Source: Agromyces sp. CF514
Lineage (GTDB): Bacteria > Actinomycetota > Actinomycetes > Actinomycetales > Microbacteriaceae
Direction: 5' to 3'
NCBI RefSeq assembly: GCF_900113185.1
Contig: NZ_FOZD01000002.1
Coordinates: 248,001 to 312,000 of the forward strand
DNA length: 64,000 nucleotides
In this document: positions 17,558 to 25,801 of the stretch, in pieces
Numbering within the stretch: position 1 is the first letter of the stretch
How the letters are laid out: every line of letters starts with the position of its first letter
Notes under the pieces: model-generated
The model's input: the letters and a program-made list of their open reading frames with translations, nothing else
The model's database searches: none
Told to the model about the DNA's origin: nothing
Program-made: the position numbers and the translations under genes

Positions 17558-18360
17558 GGGGCGCGGTGGTCGCGATTGTCGGCGTCGCGATTTGGTCCCC
17601 GACACTAGCGTCTGCTGACGAGCTCGACTTTGCGACGGGGCATCTGACTTCATCGGCTGCGGAACTCGAGGCCGGACAAGGTACCACTGGCCGTCCCCCG
17701 CATCCCCCGACTGCTGTGGATCCCGGGGCCGAGATACCGAATGCCGAGTCGGAGTCAGTGGTCGTCGAAGTACCTCCTCCCCCTCCAGTCCCCGTCAACT
17801 GCAGCCCGCTCGATCCGACGGATCCGTGCCGGGTCGACGTGGGGGAGCCGGTGCCCGAGGTTCCAGGGGAGCCGACCGTGACGCTTCGCGACATCGCGTC
17901 GTTCCGACCGAGCATCGGCGGTGATGTGATGGAGCCGAACGGCTGGGCGGTCGTCGGGCTCCCGGCGAACTTCGTGTCGAGCACGTCCGGGCCGCAGACC
18001 CGCGCGGGCAGCCTGCTCGGCAGGCCGGCCGCCGTGCGATTCACGCCGGTCGGGTACGCGTGGGCGTCGAGCGATGGCGGGCGCGCGGCATCCGCTGGTC
18101 CTGGTGCGACGTGGAGTCAGCTCGGGCTTCGCGAGTTCACCGCGACCGATACGAGCCTGGTGTTCGAACGGTCGGGAACGTTCGAGGTGCGGCCGACGAT
18201 CACGTTCGCGGCCGAGTACCGGTTCGACGGGTCGGCCTGGCGTGCGATCGACGGCACGCTCGAGGTACCGGCTGCGCCACGGTCGGTGTTGGTGGGCGAG
18301 TTCGACACCGTGCTCGTGGCGGGCGACTGCCATGCGCGGCCTGACGGCCCAGGCTGCTGA
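17533..18360 (+). CDS. Secreted protein of unknown function
   Basis: 275 residues. Signal peptide at the N-terminus (RRLLLRGAVVAIVGVAIWSPTLASA), then a proline-rich acidic linker with VEVPPPPPVPVNCSPLDPTDPC, then a beta-rich domain (VTLRDIASFRPS ... FTATDTSLVFERSGTFEVRPTITFAAEYRFDG). The ending GDCHARPDGPGC carries two cysteines. The GTG start lies inside the end of the lipoprotein gene, so translation is coupled. No transmembrane anchor or sorting signal is visible after the signal peptide. Function unknown; it looks like a two-gene surface unit with the lipoprotein. Confidence 0.6.
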   Translation: MAWRRLLLRGAVVAIVGVAIWSPTLASADELDFATGHLTSSAAELEAGQGTTGRPPHPPTAVDPGAEIPNAESESVVVEVPPPPPVPVNCSPLDPTDPCRVDVGEPVPEVPGEPTVTLRDIASFRPSIGGDVMEPNGWAVVGLPANFVSSTSGPQTRAGSLLGRPAAVRFTPVGYAWASSDGGRAASAGPGATWSQLGLREFTATDTSLVFERSGTFEVRPTITFAAEYRFDGSAWRAIDGTLEVPAAPRSVLVGEFDTVLVAGDCHARPDGPGC

Positions 18361-18444
18361 GCCCCGGTCGGAGGCACGACGCCGAGCCGGACCGAGACCC
18401 ACCGCGGCCGAGCCGGACCGAGCGCCCCACCGTGACGGGCGACT

Positions 18445-18939
18445 TCAGCGGTGCGAGTCGGGCGCGGTGCTCCACAGCGCCCACGCGACGAGCACGGGCT
18501 GCAGGAACAACCGCACGAGCCTGGCGCGATCGGTGCGCAGCATCGGCGCCGAGCGCCCCGTGCGCCACTGGTGCACGTTGCCCGGGAACACCGCGACGAA
18601 GAACGCCGCGATGATCGCGCCCATGCGGCGCCGCTCGCGGGGCAGGCCGATGACGGCGGCGCCCATGAGCACCTCGGCCGCTCCGGATGCCACGACGACC
18701 GCATCCTTGTCGATCGGCGCGTGGTCGACCACCCAGTCGGGCACCACGATGCGATAGCCCTTGCGGGCCCAGAACAGGTGCGAGAGTCCGGCGGCGACGA
18801 GCAGTGCGGCCAGTGCCCACCGCGCGATCGCGCGCAGCACGGCGAGCGGGCCCGGTCGCGCCGACGAACCGATCCGCCCCGCAGAGCTGGCCGACCGATT
18901 CGAACGGGCGGGCAGACGGGGTCGGGTGCGACGCGGCAT
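18445..18939 (-). CDS. DoxX-like small membrane protein
   Basis: 164 residues from the ATG at 18939. A basic N-terminus precedes about four helices: AIARWALAALLVAAGLSHLFW, VVVASGAAEVLMGAAVIGLP, MGAIIAAFFVAVFPGNVHQW and LVRLFLQPVLVAWALW. The GLSHLFW and VFPGNVHQW motifs are those of the DoxX/DUF4267-like membrane family. Its function is not established. It is divergent from the DUF2834 gene and probably monocistronic. Confidence 0.65.
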   Translation of the reverse strand: MPRRTRPRLPARSNRSASSAGRIGSSARPGPLAVLRAIARWALAALLVAAGLSHLFWARKGYRIVVPDWVVDHAPIDKDAVVVASGAAEVLMGAAVIGLPRERRRMGAIIAAFFVAVFPGNVHQWRTGRSAPMLRTDRARLVRLFLQPVLVAWALWSTAPDSHR

Positions 18940-19107
18940 CCGGTCAGTCTCGCATCGGATGCCGCGGCCCGGAGCCCGTTGACACCGCGGCCGCCCCGGG
19001 TTACGCACGCGGCTGCCGCCGGGTTACGCACGCGGCCGCATCCGTCGCACTCGCACTCCCGCGCACTCGCGCTGGCCGCGGCCAGAGCCACGCAGCAGAC
19101 TGGCGTC

Positions 19108-19491
19108 ATGACTCCGCGCTGGACGCCCCTCGCCGTGACCTACCTCGTGATCGCCGTCGCCGGGCTGATCGCGGCCATGACCTTCAACGCGCTCGCCGTC
19201 GTGCAGATGCAGGACTTCCTCGGCGCCTGGTTCGACGGCGGGCCGGCCGTGTCGTCGCTCACCGTCGACCTGCTCGGCGTGGCGGTGGCGGGCAGCATCC
19301 TGATCATCGTCGAGGCGCGCCGGCTCGGCATGCGGTTCGGTTGGCTGTACGTCGTCGGCGCGCTGCTGACCGCCTTCACATTCACGTTCCCGCTGTTCCT
19401 CGCGATGCGCGAACGGCATCTCGCCCGAATAGCCACCGCCGGCGACCGGTCCGACCGCGTCGCCGGAAGCGCTCCGGCCGACGAGGTCTGA
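19108..19491 (+). CDS. DUF2834-like membrane protein
   Basis: 127 residues with three clear helices: LAVTYLVIAVAGLIAAMTFNALAV, a central one at SSLTVDLLGVAVAGSILIIVE, and GWLYVVGALLTAFTFTFPLFLAMRERHL. The central SLTVDLL and the final FPLFLAMRER pattern match DUF2834. No ribosome site is obvious at the ATG. The C-terminal ~20 residues are polar. Function unknown. Confidence 0.65.
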   Translation: MTPRWTPLAVTYLVIAVAGLIAAMTFNALAVVQMQDFLGAWFDGGPAVSSLTVDLLGVAVAGSILIIVEARRLGMRFGWLYVVGALLTAFTFTFPLFLAMRERHLARIATAGDRSDRVAGSAPADEV

Positions 19492-19500
19492 GCGGGCGCG

Positions 19501-20550
19501 TCAGCGCGGGCCGCGCACGGGCGCGGTCGACTCCCGCACCACGAGCCGGGTGCCGAGCTCGACGTGCAGCGCGTCGACGCGCTCGTGCGAGATGAGGCGC
19601 AGCAGCTGGGTGACGGCGAGCCGGCCCATGTCGGCGAGCGGCTGCCACACCGTCGTGAGGCCGGGGGTGGTGGCGCGGCTCAGGTCGCTGTCGTCGAAGC
19701 CGACGACCGAGACATCTTCGGGCACGCGGAGCCCGGCATCCTGCACGGCGCGCATCGCGCCGACGGCGACCTTGTCGTTGAAGCACACGAGCGCGGTCGG
19801 GCGGTCGGCCCGCGTGAGCAGCTCGGCCGCTGCGACACGGCCGCTCTCGACATCCGCCGAGACCGACGAGACGAGCGCCGGATCCTGCAGCACCCCGACC
19901 TCCGCGAGGGCGGCGGTGTGCCCCGCGAGGCGCTCGCGGCTGACCAGCCACTCGTCGGGGCCGGCGAGCACGCCGATGCGCCGATGCCCGAGCTCGAGCA
20001 GGTGCGTGGTCAGTGCCCGGGCGCCCTGGTGGTGCGCCGCCGACACGACGACCGAGCCCTCGGGCGCGCGCGTGCGCGGATCGACGATCACGAACGGGAA
20101 TCCGTGACGGCGCAGCGCGCCGAGCTCGGCGGCGTCTTCGGGCGGCAGGATGAGGATCGCCCCCGAGGTCTCGGCTCGCATGGGCATCTGGCCGAGCGGA
20201 TGCCGCGACTGCGACGATTCCCCCGCGTCGAGCAGCATGGGGCGGGCGTTGGCCGCGAGCTCCTCGGCGATCGACGAGACGATGAGGCCGAAGTAGTCGG
20301 TGAGTACGTACGGGCAGCGCACGAACACCGGGCCCCCGGTCTGGCGGCTGTGGCCGCGGGCGATGGGCGCCGCAGAGCCCAGTCCCTCGAGCGCGCCGAG
20401 CACGAGCTCGCGGGTGGCCGGCGCGACCTGCGCGTTGCCGTTGAGCACGCGCGACACGGTCGCGATCGAGAGGCCGGTCGCCTCGGCGACGTCGCGCACC
20501 GACGCGCGGGCGCGCGGTGGGAGGGGCGCGGATGTCGCGGCACCGGCCAT
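19501..20550 (-). CDS. LacI-family transcriptional regulator (of the GH30 gene)
   Basis: 349 residues from the ATG at 20550, with AAGGGG upstream. The helix-turn-helix SVRDVAEATGLSIATVSRVLNGN is followed by a periplasmic-binding-protein-like sensor domain (GAILILPPEDAAEL; VIVDPRTRAPEGSVV; ALVCFNDKVAVGAMRAV; DVSVVGFDDSDLSRATTPGLTTV). It is divergent from the GH30 glycosidase, with AACGTT-centred sites between them. It probably represses that gene until a sugar inducer is present. Confidence 0.88.
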   Translation of the reverse strand: MAGAATSAPLPPRARASVRDVAEATGLSIATVSRVLNGNAQVAPATRELVLGALEGLGSAAPIARGHSRQTGGPVFVRCPYVLTDYFGLIVSSIAEELAANARPMLLDAGESSQSRHPLGQMPMRAETSGAILILPPEDAAELGALRRHGFPFVIVDPRTRAPEGSVVVSAAHHQGARALTTHLLELGHRRIGVLAGPDEWLVSRERLAGHTAALAEVGVLQDPALVSSVSADVESGRVAAAELLTRADRPTALVCFNDKVAVGAMRAVQDAGLRVPEDVSVVGFDDSDLSRATTPGLTTVWQPLADMGRLAVTQLLRLISHERVDALHVELGTRLVVRESTAPVRGPR

Positions 20551-20600
20551 GCGTTCACCACCCCTTGACGCGCGTGCGGGCGGCGAGCAGGATTGCAGCG

Positions 20601-20625
20601 CAACGTTACACGAACGTTCCAATTG
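20601..20625. promoter_or_regulatory. Tandem AACGTT operator-like sites between lacI and the GH30 gene
   Basis: CAACGTTAC begins at 20601 and GAACGTTC occupies 20612-20619, so two AACGTT-centred sites stand 11 bases apart; CAATTG follows at 20620-20625. LacI/CcpA-type repressors commonly bind CG-centred palindromes of this kind. The location in the divergent intergenic space fits control of both genes. Confidence 0.5.
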
Positions 20626-20705
20626 TTACATCCCGAACCACCGAACGCAAGACCCCGCGCGCACGACCGGTGCGCGATCCGAAGCACTCGACGAGGAGGC
20701 TTTCC

Positions 20706-22679
20706 ATGAAGACGACGACCAGGCTGTGGGCGGGGGCCGCGATCGGCGCCCTGCTCGCGGCATCCGTCACCGCGGGCGCAGCGGGCGCCGCGCCCGCGAC
20801 CGGCGCCGCACCCGCGACCGCGACCGCCGCGCGACAGGGCAACGGCGACACCCCGCAGGCCCAGGTGTGGCTCACGACACTCGACCGGGCGAACCTGCTC
20901 ACGCCGCAGGCTCCGCTGACGTTCGGCGACACGCGATCGGCCGATCCGACGATCGTGATCGACCCCGAGACGACCTATCAGAGCATGGACGGGTTCGGGG
21001 CGTCGATCACCGACTCGTCTGCGGCCGTGCTCTTCGCGCTCAGCAAGTCCGAGCGCGACGCGACCATGACGAAGCTGTTCGACCCGGTCAAGGGCATCGG
21101 CGTGAGCCTGCTGCGACAGCCCATCGGGTCGAGCGACTTCACCGCGGCATCCGCTCATTACACCTACGACGACGTGGCGCCCGGCAAGAACGACTACCTG
21201 CTGCGCAAGTTCAGCATCGCGCACGACGAGGCGCAGATCCTGCCGTTGCTGCGCCAGGCCAAGAAGCTCAACCCGGCGCTGAAGATCGTCGCGACGCCGT
21301 GGAGCCCGCCCGCGTGGCTCAAGACCAACGACGCGCTCGTCGGCGGGCAGCTCGAGCCGGGCACGATCAACGCCGCGGCCTATGCCGCCTACCTCGTGCG
21401 CTACGTCGTCGCCTACAAGCAGGCCGGCATCCCGATCGACTACCTGACGATCCAGAACGAGCCGCAGAACCGCGCGCCCGACGGCTACCCGGGCATGGAC
21501 ATGCCGGTCGCCGACCAGGCGCGCGTCATCACGATCCTCGGGCCGCTGCTCAAGGTCGCGAGCCCGAAGACGAAGATCCTCGGCTACGACCACAACTGGG
21601 CGACGCACCCGAACGACCTCGCGAACACTCCGCCAGGGCAGGACCCCGAGCCCGACTACCCGGCGAAGCTTCTGCAGACGAAGGCCGCGAAGTGGATCGC
21701 CGGCACCGCGTTCCACTGCTACTACGGCGACCCGAGCGCGCAGACCGCGCTGCACGAGCAGTTCCCCGACAAGGGCATCTGGTTCACCGAGTGCTCCGGG
21801 TCGCACGGCGTCGACGACCCGCCCGCCAAGGTGTTCAGCGACACGCTCAAGTGGCACGCGCGCACCATCACGGTCGGCGTCACGCGCAACTGGGCGAAGT
21901 CGACCGTCAACTGGAACATCGCGCTCGACGAGAACGGCGGCCCCCACCTCGGTGGCTGCGGCACGTGCACCGGCCTCGTCACCACGCACCCCGACGGCAC
22001 GGTCACGACGGATGCCGAGTACTACACGATCGGCCACCTCTCGAAGTTCGTGAAGCCCGGCGCCGTGCGCGTCGCGAGCACTTCGTTCGGCACCACCGGG
22101 TGGAACGGGCAGATCACGGATGTCGCGTTCCGCAACCCCGACGGCTCGTACGTGCTCGTGGCGCACAACGAGAACGACGACCCGCGGGGCATGTCGGTGA
22201 AGGTCGGCTCGAAGTCGTTCGACTACACGATGCCGGGCGGATCGCTCGCGACGTTCACTTGGCCGGCATCCGGCGCCTTCGACGACGGACTCACGCCCGT
22301 GTCGATCGACGGGGCCACCGCCACGGCGACCTCGGCGGCGGCCGACGCACCGCTTGCCGTCGACGGCGATGCGTCGACCCGCTGGTCGAGCGAGCAGGCG
22401 CAGACCGCGGGCCAGAACCTCACGGTCGACTTCGGCGCGGCGAAGACCTTCAGCCGCGTGGCGGTCGACTCGGGCGGCAACCTCGGCGACTACGCCCGCA
22501 GCTGGTCGCTCGAGGTCTCGAGCGACGGGTCGACGTGGACGACCCTCGCCAGCGGGGCCGGCACAGGGCAGCTCACCGAGGTCGACGTGCCCCCGACCAC
22601 GGCGCGCTACCTCCGCGTCGCCTCGACCGGGGCCGCGGGCAACTGGTGGTCGATCTCGGACGTGCGCCTGTACGGCTGA
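20706..22679 (+). CDS. Secreted GH30 glycoside hydrolase with C-terminal F5/8 (CBM32-like) module
   Basis: 657 residues. A signal peptide (about 1-29) precedes a GH30 domain: YQSMDGFGASITDSSAAVL near 91, TPWSPPAWLKT near 197, acid/base Glu252 in TIQNEPQN and nucleophile Glu362 in WFTECSGSHG. The last ~130 residues (ATSAAADAPLAVDGDASTRWSSEQ ... WWSISDVRLYG) form an F5/8 type C carbohydrate-binding module. GH30 members hydrolyse beta-glucosidic, beta-1,6-glucan or xylan links; the subfamily cannot be told by eye. GAGGAGG precedes the ATG. Likely extracellular polysaccharide or glycoside hydrolysis under the divergent LacI regulator. Confidence 0.9.
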   Translation: MKTTTRLWAGAAIGALLAASVTAGAAGAAPATGAAPATATAARQGNGDTPQAQVWLTTLDRANLLTPQAPLTFGDTRSADPTIVIDPETTYQSMDGFGASITDSSAAVLFALSKSERDATMTKLFDPVKGIGVSLLRQPIGSSDFTAASAHYTYDDVAPGKNDYLLRKFSIAHDEAQILPLLRQAKKLNPALKIVATPWSPPAWLKTNDALVGGQLEPGTINAAAYAAYLVRYVVAYKQAGIPIDYLTIQNEPQNRAPDGYPGMDMPVADQARVITILGPLLKVASPKTKILGYDHNWATHPNDLANTPPGQDPEPDYPAKLLQTKAAKWIAGTAFHCYYGDPSAQTALHEQFPDKGIWFTECSGSHGVDDPPAKVFSDTLKWHARTITVGVTRNWAKSTVNWNIALDENGGPHLGGCGTCTGLVTTHPDGTVTTDAEYYTIGHLSKFVKPGAVRVASTSFGTTGWNGQITDVAFRNPDGSYVLVAHNENDDPRGMSVKVGSKSFDYTMPGGSLATFTWPASGAFDDGLTPVSIDGATATATSAAADAPLAVDGDASTRWSSEQAQTAGQNLTVDFGAAKTFSRVAVDSGGNLGDYARSWSLEVSSDGSTWTTLASGAGTGQLTEVDVPPTTARYLRVASTGAAGNWWSISDVRLYG

Positions 22680-22693
22680 CCGGTCGCGCAGTA

Positions 22694-22754
22694 CTGACGG
22701 ATGCCCCGTCGCCCGCCGTTTCGTCGTCGGGTCGGCGGGGCATCCGGGTGTCAG
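22694..22754 (+). terminator. Terminator hairpin after the GH30 gene
   Basis: GGATGCCCCG (22699-22708) pairs perfectly with CGGGGCATCC (22736-22745). The flanking CTGAC and GTCAG pair as well, separated by a 4-base bulge. The loop is GC-rich and can pair further. It lies 15 bases after the stop codon. Confidence 0.65.
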
Positions 22755-22826
22755 TGCCGGTGGTGAAGTCCGATTCCCGCTGTCCGTTCCGGGTGCGAGC
22801 CGCTGCCCAGGGGAGATCATGGAGGC

Positions 22827-23351
22827 ATGACACGTCGACACGCGACCCTGCCGACGGCGCTCGGCGACCTGCTCGTCGTCGTCGAGCAGACGGCCGACGG
22901 CGACGCGCTCGCCGGGGTCACGTTTCCGGGGCACTGGCATCCGCTTCCGGCCGACAGTCTCGGAGCCGAGGTCGACGCCGCGACCGACCCGGTCGTGCAC
23001 GCGTTCGGCGCGCAGCTCGTCGAGTACCTCGCGGGCGAGCGCACGACGTTCGACCTGCCGCTCGCGCCGAGCGGCGACGAGTTCCAGCACGCGGTGTGGG
23101 CGATGCTGCGCGAGATCCCGTTCGGCGAGACCGTGACCTACGGCGAACTGGCGGTGCGGCTCGGCGACCGCAACCTCGCGCGCCGGGTCGGCAACGCCGT
23201 CGGACGCAATCCGATCAGCATCGTCGTGCCGTGCCACCGCGTGGTCGGGGCCGACGGCTCGCTCACCGGGTACGCGGGCGGGCTCGAGCGCAAGCGGTTC
23301 CTGCTCGAGCTCGAAGGTGCGCCGGTTGTGGCGCAGGGCCGGCTGTTCTGA
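22827..23351 (+). CDS. ogt: Methylated-DNA--protein-cysteine methyltransferase
   Basis: 174 residues. This suicide enzyme removes O6-alkyl groups from guanine. The acceptor Cys136 lies in the invariant PCHRV, followed by GSLTGYAGGLERKRFLLELE. The DNA-binding helix region FQHAVWAMLREIPFGETVTYGELA and the 'arginine finger' ARRVGNAVGRNP are intact. It is a single-gene unit closed by the palindromic terminator at 23368. The symbol is by family; ada-type fusion domains are absent. Confidence 0.92.
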   Translation: MTRRHATLPTALGDLLVVVEQTADGDALAGVTFPGHWHPLPADSLGAEVDAATDPVVHAFGAQLVEYLAGERTTFDLPLAPSGDEFQHAVWAMLREIPFGETVTYGELAVRLGDRNLARRVGNAVGRNPISIVVPCHRVVGADGSLTGYAGGLERKRFLLELEGAPVVAQGRLF

Positions 23352-23367
23352 CGGGCGCGGGAGAGAG

Positions 23368-23387
23368 GCGGATGCCGCGGCATCCGC
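23368..23387. terminator. Perfect 20-bp palindrome, bidirectional terminator candidate
   Basis: GCGGATGCCGCGGCATCCGC is fully self-complementary without a spacer. It sits between two convergent genes, the alkyltransferase (ending 23351) and the acetyltransferase (ending 23392). It is built from the GGATGCCGCGG motif that recurs across the window. Confidence 0.55.
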
Positions 23388-23391
23388 TCGC

Positions 23392-23838
23392 TCAGGCGGC
23401 GGGCCGCCGCACGAGGAAGACGTCGATCTCGTCTTCGGAGTCGAACACGAACCCGTGGCGCTCGTAGAGGCTCCGCGCGCGGCTGCCCTGCAGCACGTCG
23501 AGCCGGACCGTCGCACCCGTGGCGTCCGTCTCGGCGAGCAGGCGCTCGAGCACCGCTGACCCCACACCCCGGCCCTGCGTCGACGGCTCGAGGTAGAAGA
23601 GCTCGAGCCACCACGCCTCATCGGTCGGCCGCAGCGAGACGCTGCCGACGGGTTCGCCGTCGAGCTCGATGATGCGCGTGTGCTCGATCGAGAAGGCGGC
23701 GAGCACCCGTGTGCGCGAGCGCTCGGCGTGCCAGCGTCCGAGTCGTTCGAGGTCGGGGCGCATCGTGCGCTCCTTCAACGCGACGACGTACTCGGCGTCG
23801 GCGGGCAGGCAGGGGCGGATCGTGAGCGAGGCGTGCAT
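23392..23838 (-). CDS. GNAT-family N-acetyltransferase
   Basis: 148 residues. Acetyl-CoA-binding motif A is EPSTQGRGVGSAVLERLLAE near 90-109. An earlier beta strand IIELDGEPVGSVSLRPTDE and the later GATVRLDVLQGSRARSLYERHGFVF complete the GNAT fold. The substrate is unknown. It converges with the alkyltransferase gene. Confidence 0.82.
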   Translation of the reverse strand: MHASLTIRPCLPADAEYVVALKERTMRPDLERLGRWHAERSRTRVLAAFSIEHTRIIELDGEPVGSVSLRPTDEAWWLELFYLEPSTQGRGVGSAVLERLLAETDATGATVRLDVLQGSRARSLYERHGFVFDSEDEIDVFLVRRPAA

Positions 23839-23893
23839 CGGTGCAAGCCTCGCAGTCAGCGCCGCGTGGGCGAAATCCTCTCGAAGGTGCGGC

Positions 23894-24163
23894 CTAGTCG
23901 GCGGCCCGGTGCTTGCCGTGGTCGCTCTCGGTGTACTCGCCTTCGCCGGGCTCCGTCGTCTCGACGCCGTCGGGGAACTCGGTCTCGGTGTACTCGCCCT
24001 TGCCCGGTTCGGTCGTCTCGACGCCGTCGGGGAACTCCGTCTCGGTGTACTCGCCCTCGCCCGGCACGGTGCGCTCGTCGGTTCCTGCGCCGAAGTCGGA
24101 CTCGGTGTACTCGCCGGAATCCTCGTCAGGATCGATGGGCTGGGTGTTCGACGGGTCGGTCAT
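23894..24163 (-). CDS. Small acidic repeat protein (GEYTE repeats)
   Basis: 89 residues from the ATG at 24163, with GGAGGG seven bases upstream. It consists largely of repeats. The unit GEYTETEFPDGVETTEPGK (19 residues) occurs at 37 and 56, flanked by shorter GEYTESD copies at 17 and 75. It is strongly acidic, lacks hydrophobic or cysteine residues and is predicted to be disordered and soluble. No known domain. The good ribosome site and the maintained reading frame argue that it is real. Function unknown; I recall nothing established for such proteins. Confidence 0.6.
   Translation of the reverse strand: MTDPSNTQPIDPDEDSGEYTESDFGAGTDERTVPGEGEYTETEFPDGVETTEPGKGEYTETEFPDGVETTEPGEGEYTESDHGKHRAAD
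23934..24047. repeat. 57-bp in-frame tandem repeat, two full copies
   Basis: Copies begin at 23934 and 23991, each starting TACTCGCC, and a partial third begins at 24048. The period of 57 bases encodes the 19-residue unit of the acidic protein. The copies differ only at scattered, mostly synonymous positions. Confidence 0.75.
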
Positions 24164-24349
24164 GTTCGCTCCCTCCGCTGGGCAGCCCGGAGCCGCGCTG
24201 CTGCTCCCACTCTCTCGCGTGCGCGCGCGGTCCGCGAGGGTTTGACACAAGATCGGCGGCGTCCCCGGATGTGACGGCCCGTGACCGACGGTGACTTCAC
24301 GCGTCACGCTTGGTTTCACGGCGGGCGGGCGCGCGTCGAAGATGTCCGC

Positions 24350-25801
24350 ATGCCTTTCCGACCAGCGCACGACGAGCAGGGTTCCGCCCCGTACGACGAC
24401 GGGTTCGCCGTGCCCGAGCCGGGCTTCGCCACGCGTCAGGTGCACGCCGGTGAGCACGACGAGCCCGCGTTCGGCGCCCGCATCACGCCGATCTACCTGA
24501 GCGCCGGGTTCCGCTTCGACGACTTCGCGCAGGCGCGCGACCGCTTCGCCGGCGACGACCAGGGCTACGTGTACACGCGAGCGGGCAACCCGACGAACTC
24601 GGCGCTCGAGCGCAAGCTCGCCGAACTCGAACGCGGGCGCGACGCCGTGGTCGTCGCCAGCGGACAGGCCGCGCTCACGGTCGCCGTGCTCGCCATCGCG
24701 AAGGCGGGCGACCACATCCTCTCGGCGCAGAGCGTCTACTCGGGCACCCGTTCGCTCTTCACGCAGGGCTTCGGTCGGTTCGGCATCGAGGTCGAGTTCG
24801 TCGAAGACGCCCGCGACCTCGACGAGTGGCGCCGCCGCATCCGCCCGAACACGCGAGCCATCTACGCCGAGTCGATCGCGAACCCGACCAACGACGTCAT
24901 CGATCTCGCGGGGGTCTCCGAGGTCGCGCAGGCGGCGGGCGTACCCTTCATCGTCGACAACACGCTCGCCACGCCGTACCTCGTGCGCCCGATCGAGCAC
25001 GGTGCCGACCTCGTCGTGCACTCGGCGAGCAAGTTCCTCTCGGGGCACGGCGCCGCGCTCGGCGGCGTGGTCATCGACGCCGGCACGTTCGACTGGGCCG
25101 CGACGCCCGGCGCGTTCCCGCACCTGACCGAGCCCGACACGGGCCTGCAGGGTGCGAGCTACCTAGAAGCCCACGGCGCGGGCGCCTACACGGCGTACAT
25201 CCGCGGCGTTACCGGAGCCCTCTTCGGGCCGGTGCTCTCGCCGTTCAACGCATTCCTGATCCAGCAGGGCATCGAGACGCTCTCGCTCCGCGTCGGGCGC
25301 CAGTCCTCGACGGCCGCATCGCTCGCCGCCTGGCTCGAAGACCAGCCCGAGGTGCTCTCAGTCAACTACGCAGGCCTGCCCTCGAACCCGTCGCACGACC
25401 TCGCCGAGCGCTACCTGCCGCGTGGCCAGGGCGCCGTGCTCTCGTTCGTGCTCGACGGCGGCGAGCCGAGCGCCGAGGCGTTCTACGACGCGGTCGAGCT
25501 GTTCAGCCGCATGAGCCACATCGGCGACACGCGCTCGCTGATCCTGCATCCGGCGACGACCACGCACGCCCACCTCGATGCCGAGACCCGCGCGCGCGGA
25601 CGCATCTCGGGCGGACTGCTGCGGCTCTCGGTCGGGCTCGAGGAGCCCGAGGACCTCGTGCGCGACCTCGAGCGCGGGCTCGCCGCCGTGCGCGCGGCGC
25701 GCGCCGCAGACCCGCAGCGCCAGCCCGCGGCATCCGCTCGAATTCCGGACCAGGTGACGGATGCCGCGGCAACCGCACTGCTCGAAGCGAGCACCCGATG
25801 A
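24350..25801 (+). CDS. metY: O-acetylhomoserine sulfhydrylase-type PLP enzyme
   Basis: 483 residues. It belongs to the Cys/Met-metabolism PLP family; the pyridoxal lysine is K228 in HSASKFLSGHG. GFATRQVHAGEHDEPAFGARITPIYLSAGF and YVYTRAGNPTNSALERKLAELE near the N-terminus, and SRMSHIGDTRSLILHPATTTHAHLD near the C-terminus, are typical of MetY, which makes homocysteine from O-acetylhomoserine and sulfide. The ATG at 24350 has no clear ribosome site; an in-frame GTG at 24281 is possible. TTGACA at 24242 may be a -35 element. The gene overlaps the LLM oxidoreductase by ATGA. Confidence 0.88.
   Translation: MPFRPAHDEQGSAPYDDGFAVPEPGFATRQVHAGEHDEPAFGARITPIYLSAGFRFDDFAQARDRFAGDDQGYVYTRAGNPTNSALERKLAELERGRDAVVVASGQAALTVAVLAIAKAGDHILSAQSVYSGTRSLFTQGFGRFGIEVEFVEDARDLDEWRRRIRPNTRAIYAESIANPTNDVIDLAGVSEVAQAAGVPFIVDNTLATPYLVRPIEHGADLVVHSASKFLSGHGAALGGVVIDAGTFDWAATPGAFPHLTEPDTGLQGASYLEAHGAGAYTAYIRGVTGALFGPVLSPFNAFLIQQGIETLSLRVGRQSSTAASLAAWLEDQPEVLSVNYAGLPSNPSHDLAERYLPRGQGAVLSFVLDGGEPSAEAFYDAVELFSRMSHIGDTRSLILHPATTTHAHLDAETRARGRISGGLLRLSVGLEEPEDLVRDLERGLAAVRAARAADPQRQPAASARIPDQVTDAAATALLEASTR

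Noticed and set aside
20300..23467. A 1055-residue plus-strand frame and a 1177-residue minus-strand frame over the GH30 region.
   Set aside because: Both lack recognisable motifs and are Arg/Ala-rich. The GH30 frame holds the catalytic residues, and the flanking genes account for the rest.
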